From assembly GCA_902984215.1 (NCBI GenBank), contig CADWAF010001627.1:1-11871 (forward strand): a stretch of 11,871 nt of DNA, given 5' to 3'. The stretch comes from Willaertia magna (lineage: Eukaryota; Heterolobosea; Eutetramitea; Acrasida; Naegleriidae). The notes beneath the pieces were generated by a model that was given only the letters and a program-made list of their open reading frames with translations, was not told where the DNA came from and searched no databases. Both the position numbers and the translations under genes were made by a program. Positions 1 to 7,476 of the stretch are shown piece by piece. Positions within the stretch are counted from its first letter, which is position 1. Every line of letters starts with the position of its first letter.

Positions 1-430
1 TAATTACAATTAAAGAAATAGTATTTTAAAACTTAAATAAATTAATTAATTAATAATTTAATAATAATTACAAGTACTTTATAGATAAAATAAAGCGAAA
101 AAGATTAAACAAATATTATAGATACTTTATTTGAGTAAAAAATAATTTCTTTTAACAATAATAAAAAAAATAACAATTTTAATTTTTAATTTTTTTTTAA
201 AAAAGTATTTTACATAAAAATAATATTTTTTTAAAAAGTATAAATTATAATAAGTCTTAGTTAAACATTTAGCTTATAAATAGAATCAATAATAAGCACT
301 ATAATGTAAGTAATAAAAAAATTACCAAATAATACTAAAATAACTATCAAAATAGATAATCAAATAATAATTTCTTTAAAAAATACAATTAATAATATTA
401 TTAAGAATAAAAAATTAAAAATAAAATGAA
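1..430. other. AT-rich non-coding flank
   Basis: This stretch is almost entirely A and T with long A and T runs, and stops are dense in all frames. It matches the intergenic style of dictyostelid chromosomes. I see no gene, tRNA or convincing repeat unit here. The change to more balanced composition begins near 860. Confidence 0.75.
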
Positions 431-437
431 TTATTAA

Positions 438-864
438 TGTCTAACAATAAAGTATAGACTATTGATATTTAAAAACAAGAAATTAATAGAAATCCTATAT
501 GGTAAACAAATTAAAAGATGTTTATTTTGTAATAATAATGATATAACTGTTAAACATGTTTTAAAATATAAGAATAATGATATTTTTGATAAATAGAAGA
601 ATAAAAATGATGAAAAGTATAACACTTTATTTAATAGTTCAAGAAAAATAGAAATAGATAAATTAAAAATACTTAGAATTGAACTGGAATTTTAAAGAAA
701 AATAAATGAAAATATTTTTATTGGTATTAAAGAGGCAAAAAAAAAGATTAAAATTCTACAAAAACAAAGAAAAAAAAGATTTATTAAGAAGTATTTGAGG
801 ATGAATAAAGAAAAAAAGAATATAAAACAAATAGAAGAAGAATTCAAAGGATTTTAGAGAAATA
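438..864 (+). pseudogene. possible degraded non-LTR retrotransposon RT C-terminus
   Basis: One frame (codons in phase with 438) reads as protein-like but is broken by stops at 594-596, 693-695 and 855-857. Its most telling part is a C-x2-C-x8-H pattern (Cys codons at 519 and 528, His codon at 555), preceded by a basic segment of the form YRLLIFKNKKLIEILYGK. Zinc-binding Cys/His segments of this kind follow the reverse transcriptase domain in many non-LTR elements, including dictyostelid TRE elements. A fourth zinc ligand is not visible. After the first stop the frame stays Lys/Glu-rich (open 696-854). The family assignment rests on this short motif only. A chance frame in low-complexity DNA, or another transposon gene, remains possible. 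Confidence 0.3.
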
Positions 865-1149
865 ATGAAAAGACAGTGTAAATTAAATGTATTAAATAGT
901 ATTACTAAACCTTATTTAGTACACATAAACGAAATAGTTTTAGCATCTTTTAAATTTCAAGAATTGGTAGAGGATGTTTTAAAACTAGTCTCAGATTACA
1001 AGCCATCTAAATATAATAGAAGAAAAACCATAAAGAATCAAAATAACCCAGTAAACAATTTAAACACTATTAACACTTCCAGTGTCAACAGTGTTAACCT
1101 AAATAGCTTCTATTCCAATAAACCCTGTATCTCCATCAGGGAGTTTTAA
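865..1149 (+). CDS. small unrecognised ORF, 94 aa, possibly a relic
   Basis: An ATG-started frame of 94 codons encodes a protein with an ordinary mixed-residue N-terminal half (residues 1-55, a likely helix around 20-45) and an Asn/Ser/Val-rich second half. I recognise no family. Base composition is richer in G/C than the DNA to its left, so it marks the left edge of the island. The same phase has three stops at 1147-1158 and then reopens from 1159 to 1248, with a non-repetitive stretch containing YHPTGTIYRLRDD before TAG at 1249. That suggests a longer ancestral gene, now truncated. It lies just downstream of the candidate retroelement remnant in another phase, so it may be part of the same decayed element. 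It converges with the protease gene on the other strand. Whether it is expressed is unknown. Confidence 0.4.
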   Translation: MKRQCKLNVLNSITKPYLVHINEIVLASFKFQELVEDVLKLVSDYKPSKYNRRKTIKNQNNPVNNLNTINTSSVNSVNLNSFYSNKPCISIREF

Positions 1150-1186
1150 TAACTCTAAAAGAAAAATAAAAGAGTCATTACTTTTT

Positions 1187-1230
1187 ATTATCATCCAACA
1201 GGTACTATTTACAGGTTAAGGGATGATAAT
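1187..1230. repeat. 10-bp inverted repeat (hairpin) between convergent ORFs
   Basis: ATTATCATCC at 1187-1196 and GGATGATAAT at 1221-1230 are perfect reverse complements around a 24-nt spacer. The structure lies just past the 3' end of the plus-strand ORF and 22 nt beyond the stop of the minus-strand protease gene, where it could act as a 3'-end structure. A smaller hairpin (GAGTT-N5-AACTC) lies at 1141-1155. Confidence 0.5.
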
Positions 1231-1252
1231 GAACAGCAGAGTTTGGCTTAGA

Positions 1253-2200
1253 TTATTGATTTCCAATAAAGCTGTTCAATGCATTTCTCTGGAGCAAGTC
1301 AAAATCTTTCTTCTTTCTGGAAGGTATAGAGTCTAAGACGTGTTTGACGTATTTTTCCTTAAAATCCTCGTTGTCGACAATGTAAGAAATGTTGCTTAGC
1401 TCATCAGGGTTTTGTGAACCACCTAAATGAACCCCGCTAAAAAGGGGAACGTTTAGAGCTTTGGTGTTTGAAATATCCTGCAACAACAAAGGTTTCTCCA
1501 GAATTATAGACACACTACCTGAACTGCCTGGGAGTGCACTAGAATCATGTTTAAAAAACAAGCCATCATCTGAACTTCCATTAACCTTTCCAAAGGAAAG
1601 AACAGGTTCTCCAATATTCCAGTCTTTTGGGTCCTCCATGAACAGATTAGTAATCCCACTGTATCCGAACAATATATGATTTACTTTTCTACTCTCTGCT
1701 TCAATGTTAACTGTTTTAGGAACGGGAGCAGGAATGAAAAATGTTTTGCTTTGGAAAAGATTGTTTTCTGGAGTTGGAAACCTTAAAATACAGAAATTGT
1801 TTTCTCCTTCTCCAGAAATAACGACCTCACACTCATATCTTTCTTCACTCTCTTTAGGGATATAGTCAGTAACATTGAAAAACACCTTGTTAATTTGAAA
1901 TATTTCATCTCCCTCTTGGTACTGATTCAAGTTATGTTTAGCTGTAAGAGCATAGGTGAAAGAATCTTTAACAGAGGGGCTTATTAAAAAAGAGGTAGCC
2001 CCTCTATGTATTACTTTATTCTTGTTCGATTTGTACATTATCTCTAGGCTTCCTATCAAGCCTCTGTACGCTAGCATTCTTATACCTGAAGAAAAAAGCT
2101 CTTCACCGGAAGTAATGAGGTAGCTTTGATAAATGGTGGACTGCTTCCTTTCCAACATAATATTACGTTCAAATCTGTAAATAGGTGATACTTTTCTCAT
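1253..2200 (-). CDS. chymotrypsin-fold serine protease-like protein (copy 1)
   Basis: The encoded 315-residue protein looks like a trypsin/chymotrypsin-fold peptidase, which would cut proteins with a Ser-His-acid triad. The His region reads ALTAKHN (His89, in the place of TAAHC). The nucleophile region reads LPGSSGS (Ser227, in the place of GDSGG). A later strand, PLFSGVHLGG (~252-261), resembles the substrate-pocket strand. The usual D-x-A-x-L acid segment appears as NNFCILRF, with Asn135 where Asp is expected, so the catalytic acid is uncertain. No signal peptide or membrane segment is apparent. I chose the ATG at 2200 because it sits in an AAAAAAATG context and the frame upstream of it has no other ATG. 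Compared with the paralog at 5838-6884 it lacks a leader of about 40 residues. It is divergent from the nuclease gene at 2577 and may share a promoter with it. Fold: fairly sure. Activity: unsure. Confidence 0.8.
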   Translation of the reverse strand: MRKVSPIYRFERNIMLERKQSTIYQSYLITSGEELFSSGIRMLAYRGLIGSLEIMYKSNKNKVIHRGATSFLISPSVKDSFTYALTAKHNLNQYQEGDEIFQINKVFFNVTDYIPKESEERYECEVVISGEGENNFCILRFPTPENNLFQSKTFFIPAPVPKTVNIEAESRKVNHILFGYSGITNLFMEDPKDWNIGEPVLSFGKVNGSSDDGLFFKHDSSALPGSSGSVSIILEKPLLLQDISNTKALNVPLFSGVHLGGSQNPDELSNISYIVDNEDFKEKYVKHVLDSIPSRKKKDFDLLQRNALNSFIGNQ

Positions 2201-2576
2201 TTTTTTCGTAGCTTGTATTTTGATTTCCCGCCAATTTGTAACCAACTTTTATGGCGGGAAGCCAATAACCAGTTGAACAACGCGCCTAAAGCAGTTATGA
2301 GATTAGACTAAGCTGGAAAAGCTGAACTGATTACTTAATGAAAATCTTAATGGAAACAGGATATACTTTTACCACAGGCGCCGAAAGAAACTGTAAAAGA
2401 CATCAAAGAAAAGTTAAGTTCTGTCAAAAAGGATTGACAACGCTGAGGTTTATTTCTTTGTAAATAATCAGACAACAAGACACTTTTGAAACGTTTCTGT
2501 TTCTGTCAGTTCACATCAATTTGTCAATCGTCAAGGTATAAAGCAATAACCTCAATTGATGCCTTTTCATAAAAAA
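2201..2576. promoter_or_regulatory. shared divergent upstream region of protease 1 and nuclease 1
   Basis: These 376 bp separate two divergent starts and hold no supportable gene. Besides the GC-rich inverted repeat near the protease side, there is a CCAAT-like AGCCAATAA at 2260-2268 and a TATA-like TATAAAG at 2537-2543, 34 bp before the nuclease ATG. Such an arrangement would allow co-expression of the two genes. This is inferred from layout. Confidence 0.45.
2225..2260. promoter_or_regulatory. E2F-like inverted repeat in divergent promoter
   Basis: TTCCCGCCA at 2225-2233 and TGGCGGGAA at 2252-2260 form a perfect 9-bp inverted repeat with an 18-nt spacer. The left arm with its preceding T (2224-2231) reads TTTCCCGC, an exact fit to the E2F consensus TTTSSCGC. 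It lies about 25-60 bp upstream of the protease ATG, in the interval shared with the divergent nuclease gene. G/C runs this long are rare in such AT-rich DNA. E2F control (cell-cycle/S-phase expression) is an inference from motif match alone. Confidence 0.4.
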
Positions 2577-3266
2577 ATGTCAGCAATTATAAAGTGTACT
2601 AGACCACTGATTAGATTCAGGGATAATGTATACACCTTTCGAGGAGGACCTATTAATATTAACGAATGTGGCAAAAATAATGCCCTTTTAACGTTGCAAG
2701 CGTGTGTTGTTCACCAAATGCAGATAGAGTTTAAGGAAGTGGAAGGGATCACAGAAAGATCCGTTCAAGGGCTATTTCTCATAAACCGCTCCAGATTTTC
2801 TCCTTCAATGGATTTAATTCAGGAAGTCAAATGTTTAAAGAAAAACGGAAGAGCTGGATACATTGATTTAGTAAGCCACGACTACAAGACACTTTTTGAG
2901 TTAAAGCTAATTAAAACTGTATATTTTAAGGGAGTAGAACTAACAGAAGAAGAGCTAGATAAATTATCTTTAGATGATTTGTTGACCTGTCGCACTGGCA
3001 AAAATAAAGGGTCAACAGTGGAAAAAACGTTAAAAAAAGGATGGGAACAAGCACAATCCTACTCTCCTAAAAACAAAGCATCTGTCACAGAAGAATACAC
3101 ACGTATAGTAGGGTGTGCAATAGGACATCGAAGGGTAAGGTATATAGTTAAAGAGGGAGATTTAATTTATGAAATAGTTCCTCGTGTTTTCGTTATTGAC
3201 AACAATTCCACTGAAGAAGAAATTATTTTAGCAGATGTGCAACATCAAAGAAAAAAAACATTGTAA
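2577..3266 (+). CDS. PD-(D/E)XK nuclease-like protein (copy 1)
   Basis: The 229-residue product has the hallmarks of the PD-(D/E)XK (restriction-endonuclease-like) fold, metal-dependent phosphodiesterases acting on DNA or RNA. The core reads GYIDLVS...LFELK: Asp97, then Glu108-x-Lys110, the classic metal-binding D and E-x-K. It is followed about 50 residues later by a helix with KKGWEQAQSY (Gln158/Gln160), the usual conserved Gln after the active site, and by a VGCAIG strand. An upstream helix, TERSVQGLF (~59-67), supplies the conserved Glu. A short acidic helix pair (ELTEEELDKLSLDDL) is inserted after ExK, as in the paralog at 9975-10736. The start is ATG 2577 in an A-run context; the in-frame ATG at 2559 would add six residues. 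Substrate is unknown. Divergent from protease 1 and convergent with the MATH gene. Confidence 0.78.
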   Translation: MSAIIKCTRPLIRFRDNVYTFRGGPININECGKNNALLTLQACVVHQMQIEFKEVEGITERSVQGLFLINRSRFSPSMDLIQEVKCLKKNGRAGYIDLVSHDYKTLFELKLIKTVYFKGVELTEEELDKLSLDDLLTCRTGKNKGSTVEKTLKKGWEQAQSYSPKNKASVTEEYTRIVGCAIGHRRVRYIVKEGDLIYEIVPRVFVIDNNSTEEEIILADVQHQRKKTL

Positions 3267-3469
3267 AATTGCTGTGCAAAGTATTCTATTACCATAAATG
3301 CATAATAATATTACTCACTGACTTGTAGCACAAAGTATTATCTGATAATTTAATAAAAATTTTTTATAAATCCAATTAAACCCACCAATTTGTTAAAAAA
3401 AGTATTTGTTTTTTTTTTGAAGTTTTTGTCATGAAACTCTTGTTTTGACAACAACAATTAGTTTTGTTT
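3267..3469. terminator. convergent 3' region with AATAAA polyadenylation signal
   Basis: The interval lies between the stop codons of the plus-strand nuclease gene and the minus-strand MATH gene. It contains TTTAATAAAAATTTTTT near 3350, a plausible plus-strand polyadenylation signal about 85 bp past the nuclease stop, followed by A/T runs. No gene is seen. Confidence 0.45.
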
Positions 3470-5044
3470 CTAGACTCTTTCACTGAACTGAACCATTCTA
3501 ATGGCCCTTTCTAGAACAGGAAAGTTCTGTAAATAATTATTTGTTACTTCTACTTCCAGTGGTTTAGCATCATCTGTTTTAAAGTTAATTTGTTTAACAT
3601 CATCTGTTCTAAAGTTAATTTCCAATAGTTTCATAACTACGACAAACTTGAAAACAAAGTTGTTGGCTCCAAGATTAGTTTGAACGAAGTCATTTTGATA
3701 AAAACATTTTGAAAAACCATATGCACCCACACTATCATAACTTTTACTCGACTCTTCGAGAATATTGCCATTAAAATTTAAAATTTTTAAAGAAACAACT
3801 ACGGATGTAATTTCCTTTTCTGGGGAAAGATCATTCTCTCTAAATTTTGTTTCGTCTAAATGTATACCAATGGACATGCTTTCAGTGCCATGCAAAATAA
3901 AAATTAGAGCCCACTTCAAACCAAACCTCGAAAATATTTCACTGGTATAAAGTCTTTCTTCAAGCTCGTTAGCCCCTTCAGCGGACATAGTAATAATATC
4001 ACAACAATATCCTGGAAAACGATTACGAAGAGATCTCGAAAGATGTTGCTCTCCCTTCAAAGGCAGAGATATATAATTAACGTCATTCTGTAACTTTTCA
4101 CTATTTTTCTCTAAAACCTCAAGTCTTTTATTTTGTTGTCTTAAGGTTTGAAATAAAGCTAAATGGAGCGAATCTAATTTATTCGCGTTTCTTTTGACGT
4201 ATAAATTACAATATTTTTCCATTAAATCAAAATAAGAATACAAATATAATAATTCTCCTTCCACTTCTTTATTTTCCATATCTAATTCGTAAAGTTCTTC
4301 AAAATAAGAAATGTTTTTAGTTTGTTTAAATAATTCTCTTTTAATCATTATCAACTCTTCCCTTAATTCTAAAATATTATGTAAAAATTTTAAATCGTTT
4401 ATTCCCTTAACTCTGCTTATTGTATTTAAATTGATTTTCTTAAAAAGTTCCTTAAATAACTCAATAAATAAGTGTTTCTTGTCAAACTGTTTAACTGAAA
4501 TTAATTTCTCAAAATAGACGGTGGCACTCCAATTAAAGTTATTGTCAAACATAAAACGTAAACATTCCAAACATACATCGCCAAAGCCACAACTTAACAT
4601 AGAACTGAACAATAATGTTATAACTTCATGTTCTGTATTTTCATTTGTAAACTTTAATCCAATATCTAAAAGGCAGTATTTGAAAAATAACTTTTTAATG
4701 AACTCAGTTTTTTTGTCAGTAAGCGGACCATTCTTTAATTGTAATGTTAACATTTGCGCTAGTTGTAAAAAATTCTGAATGCTACCAGTGAATTCCTTTG
4801 GCATTTCAAAATATATTGAAGTATTCAGTTGTTCTTTTACTTTGGAATTAAATTTTCTTATTGCCCATCGAAAAACAAATAGTTCAAAGGAGTGGTCCTT
4901 AAAATTAATGTTGTTGTTAGTCCATTTGGCGAAAAATTCTTTTAACGTCCTTATATAACGTTCTATAAAGTTACTGAGCGGTACGTAATTTGGAGAGAGT
5001 GCAGTTTTGTTAGAAGATCTTTGTCTAGAGACTGTTTGCCCCAT
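3470..5044 (-). CDS. MATH/TRAF-C domain protein with N-myristoylation-type start
   Basis: The 524-residue protein starts MGQTVSRQ, fitting the N-myristoylation consensus (Gly2, small residue at position 6, basic residue close behind), so it is probably anchored to a membrane. Residues ~20-290 are rich in helix-forming and aromatic residues and match nothing I recognise. A likely short coiled coil (~292-325, LRQQNKRLEVLEKN) leads into a MATH (TRAF-C) beta-sandwich at ~365-475. This is seen in YTSEIFSRFGLKWALIFI, then SIGIHLDE, the strand ITSVVVSLKILNFNG, and GAYGFSKCF, which match the family's typical W-x-hydrophobic, sheet and GF-x-K-F elements in order. MATH domains bind peptides and often oligomerise, as in TRAF adaptors and MATH-BTB proteins. 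No BTB, RING or kinase partner domain is visible. The tail carries a 10-residue tandem duplication. It is transcribed away from the zinc-site pseudogene 140 bp upstream. Confidence 0.8.
   Translation of the reverse strand: MGQTVSRQRSSNKTALSPNYVPLSNFIERYIRTLKEFFAKWTNNNINFKDHSFELFVFRWAIRKFNSKVKEQLNTSIYFEMPKEFTGSIQNFLQLAQMLTLQLKNGPLTDKKTEFIKKLFFKYCLLDIGLKFTNENTEHEVITLLFSSMLSCGFGDVCLECLRFMFDNNFNWSATVYFEKLISVKQFDKKHLFIELFKELFKKINLNTISRVKGINDLKFLHNILELREELIMIKRELFKQTKNISYFEELYELDMENKEVEGELLYLYSYFDLMEKYCNLYVKRNANKLDSLHLALFQTLRQQNKRLEVLEKNSEKLQNDVNYISLPLKGEQHLSRSLRNRFPGYCCDIITMSAEGANELEERLYTSEIFSRFGLKWALIFILHGTESMSIGIHLDETKFRENDLSPEKEITSVVVSLKILNFNGNILEESSKSYDSVGAYGFSKCFYQNDFVQTNLGANNFVFKFVVVMKLLEINFRTDDVKQINFKTDDAKPLEVEVTNNYLQNFPVLERAIRMVQFSERV
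3563..3622 (-). repeat. 30-bp tandem duplication in MATH gene tail
   Basis: Bases 3563-3592 and 3593-3622 match at 27 of 30 positions. On the coding strand they encode two successive copies of INFRTDDVKQ / INFKTDDAKP. The unit length keeps the frame. This is a simple in-frame duplication in the C-terminal linker after the MATH domain. Confidence 0.85.
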
Positions 5045-5184
5045 GTTTCCCTTTTGTTTGATTTTTTTGTTATATTTTGTTCTTTTTGTACTCTGTATCA
5101 GGAAATATCCTAATTTAAAACTGTAAGGTTTTTAAAAAAAATTGTAAAAAAACAGTTAAAAAGGAGGGAACCTAAGCGAATTAG

Positions 5185-5706
5185 ACCAATTACTTCTCAA
5201 GAGCTATAGAGGCAACTACTACTATTTGTTTACCTAAAAGATGGTATGCTTTTGGAAATTGTCTTTACCCAAGGACTGTGTACCCTTCAGTGTCAAAAAG
5301 TACAGACAAAATTACCTTTATGTTTTTAGAAGTAAATGGGCTTGACTATAGCCACTCAACATTAAACAACGCCATAGTAAGTTTAGAACCAGAGACTGAG
5401 CATCGTTTTGATAATGGGATTATATTAGGCTCAGTACCTAAAGAATTAGTAATGAAACATTGGAAGCATGAAAGTAAATTTCCTCAATTTATCTTAGCAT
5501 GTGAAAGTGTCAAGCCCCACCTGTTCGATGAAAACTTAGGCAGAGCAGCCATAAGGCAGGAGGAGTCAGGAGATTTACTACTTTCAGGAATGATTACCAG
5601 TGCAAGGGGAGAGAAAACTTTTGAAGAGTCTAGAAAATTAGTTGAAAAAGAAAGAGATGTGTTTGTTAGATTAGGGATTAAGTTAAGAGAATCAACAAAA
5701 CAATAA
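5185..5706 (+). pseudogene. zinc-cassette-less copy of the CxxH/CxxC family, start codon missing
   Basis: A continuous frame of 173 sense codons aligns with the intact paralog at 8672-7980. Where the paralog has ATG, this copy has AAT followed by TAG (5182-5184). The matching frame opens at 5185 (NYFSRAIEATT versus NYIQRGLEATT). The core is nearly identical (EHRFDNGIILGSVPKELVMK; RAAIRQEESGDLLLSGM). Residues 108-136 of the paralog, including His109 and Cys124/Cys127/Cys131, are replaced by two residues. TAA then cuts off the basic tail; weak similarity (SYSAAS) continues past it. The first in-frame ATG is 5320-5322, giving 128 residues, so a shortened protein or an unseen 5' exon is possible. 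The otherwise open frame argues for recent loss or residual function. Confidence 0.65.
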
Positions 5707-5837
5707 CCAAACAGCTATTCCGCAGCAAGTAACAGTATTAATTTAATAAAACCTGCCTTTGTCATAACAAGAACATTAATTTTCTGTTCTTAGACGAATG
5801 AAATACCTCCCGCAGAAGGTTCAGCCAAACAAAAAAA

Positions 5838-6884
5838 ATGAAGATGTTCGACATTAGTAAGCAGTACCACCCAAAGCTGCTCTCAGCCCTTCAAAAAGGG
5901 GTGCTAAAAGGGTTTGATTTCAATGAAAGTATGGTACCTGTACAATCCGTAAAGTATCCTGCTGTTTCTCCTTACTACTGGACCATGAAAATGACATCTA
6001 GAGGTAAAAACATTCCTTTCTATAAAAGATTTTTTTATGCCTCTCAATCTTTGTGTTCCTTAATTGTATACTACAAATCCAATAATTTAATAAGAGCTAG
6101 ACTTGGAACTGGAATGATCGTAAGTCCCTCTAAATCTGATTCCTATACTTTTGTTGTTTCTTCCGCAAACTGTACAGAACCAACAATTGAAGAGGAGGGA
6201 AAAACTTTTCATTTGAACAAAATTAAAATTCAAGTTTCTGGTGTTACTCTTGATGTAAATAGTGAAATAATACCAACAAAAGTAGTTTATAGAAGAATTG
6301 ATGATATCCACAATTTTTCAATTTTAAAGATTAAATCTTCACAACACTTTCCTGGAAAAAGATCTGCATTCTTCATTCCTTCTCCTGTAAAAGAGATACT
6401 ACCTTGTTCAAACGAATTCGAGTACAATCACCTCTTAATGGCAGTACATCCAAGAGTAAGTGAAGAAAGTGTGAAGAAGGAAGATTATGAATATCTTACT
6501 AGTTTGGATACCTCTGGACTGGGTCCTGAATGTATGTTAGGTGAAAGCAATGCATGTAGTTCTTTTGGAGAAGTATTTTCTGTAGATAAGGATTCATTAA
6601 TCTGTAGACACTCATCATGTACAATACCTGGAAGTTCTGGAGGTGCATCGTTAGTTATAAACCCGTTCGACCTAGACTCTGCAACTGTTCCCCCTTTTGA
6701 AACACCTCTTTTTTCAGGAATTCAATTAGGGGGCTCCAATAATCTCAACATTTCCTATGTTGTTGACAATGATGAGTTTAAACAACAGTACGCCAAACAT
6801 GTAGTTGACAATTTCACTTCAGACGACTGGGAAGATATGTCACCTGTTCAAAAGGCAGCAATACAATTGTTCTTAAAGAAATAA
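5838..6884 (+). CDS. serine protease-like protein (copy 2), catalytic His absent
   Basis: This 348-residue paralog of the protein at 1253-2200 has the same chymotrypsin-like layout. The nucleophile loop IPGSSGGAS (Ser267) is intact, as is the strand PLFSGIQLGGS (~290-300) followed by ISYVVDNDEFKQQYAKHVV, shared almost residue for residue with copy 1. At the His position the sequence is VVSSANC (Asn111) instead of TAxH. At the acid position it is IHNFSILKI (Asn159). A canonical triad is therefore missing two of three residues. The protein may be a pseudoprotease that still binds substrate or a partner, or may use a different base. The N-terminal leader (residues 1-45, MKMFDISKQYHPKLL...) is absent from copy 1 but retained in the relic at 9597. 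ATG 5838 has a CAAACAAAAAAAATG context. It lies 132 bp downstream of the zinc-cassette-less pseudogene on the same strand. Confidence 0.8.
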   Translation: MKMFDISKQYHPKLLSALQKGVLKGFDFNESMVPVQSVKYPAVSPYYWTMKMTSRGKNIPFYKRFFYASQSLCSLIVYYKSNNLIRARLGTGMIVSPSKSDSYTFVVSSANCTEPTIEEEGKTFHLNKIKIQVSGVTLDVNSEIIPTKVVYRRIDDIHNFSILKIKSSQHFPGKRSAFFIPSPVKEILPCSNEFEYNHLLMAVHPRVSEESVKKEDYEYLTSLDTSGLGPECMLGESNACSSFGEVFSVDKDSLICRHSSCTIPGSSGGASLVINPFDLDSATVPPFETPLFSGIQLGGSNNLNISYVVDNDEFKQQYAKHVVDNFTSDDWEDMSPVQKAAIQLFLKK

Positions 6885-7476
6885 GAAGAACATACGGATT
6901 AAGAACGCAGGACTATTCGATAGTGTTTTGAGGGAGAAACCTTAGTAATGTAAAATGTGGCATTTATTCTGCATTCAATAGCTGTATGCCTAAACCTCTT
7001 TTTAATGCTTGAAAACTAAAAGATGACAAAATGAGATAGTTACAAACATTATTGCATACAACTGTGAATAGGAATAGCATTCCGTTCTTTTCCAATAACT
7101 ACAGAAAAATATTTAATCCTTAATGAGTTTAAATATTGTTTACCCCAGCTATGTACTGTTCCCGCTGTTTTTTTTCCTAAACAATAGTTTGAGTCTGTTT
7201 TATGTATCTGTTTTGATAATAAGATTGTTAAATTTGAATTTCACCACCGTGCTTTCATTTTGAGCTGATTCTGTCGGTGTACGATTTTAAAAGAACTTGT
7301 TAATTGTTTTGTTGCAATGCCACATACGTGATATACAAACGTAACGGATAACGTGCAATTTGACTACAACTAAAAAAAGAAATTCCTAAAAATGGATGAA
7401 AAGTTTAGTTTAAATAAATATTAATATAAGCAAATAGTTTTTTAAACCACACTAAAAAAAAGCTAGTTCAATAAAA
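6885..7476. other. gene-free interval, GC above flank level
   Basis: No supportable gene on either strand. Composition stays like the island rather than the flanks, so it is probably decayed sequence or upstream control region of the small membrane protein gene. It includes one GTTCCCGCTG near 7170, one more of the rare CCCGC cores found in this island. I found no clear relic of the protease, nuclease or zinc-site families in it by eye. Confidence 0.5.

Noticed and set aside
434..625. Minus-strand open frame of 63 codons, Phe/Leu-rich
   Set aside because: It lies opposite the candidate retroelement frame and its composition is what T-rich low-complexity DNA gives; no motif supports it.
438..881. 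A ciliate-type code in which TAA/TAG read as Gln, since the stops breaking this frame are all TAA or TAG
   Set aside because: In such A/T-rich DNA these stops dominate by chance, and the two protease paralogs end at the same aligned position with TAA, which supports TAA as a true stop.
2201..2245. N-terminal extension of protease 1 from a TTG at 2245
   Set aside because: A non-ATG start is unlikely in a eukaryote; the ATG at 2200 has an ideal A-run context and no in-frame ATG lies upstream before a stop.
5278..5706. A 142-residue protein starting at GTG 5278
   Set aside because: Similarity to the paralog extends upstream of 5278 in the same frame to about 5185, so GTG is not the ancestral start; the copy is better described as lacking its ATG.
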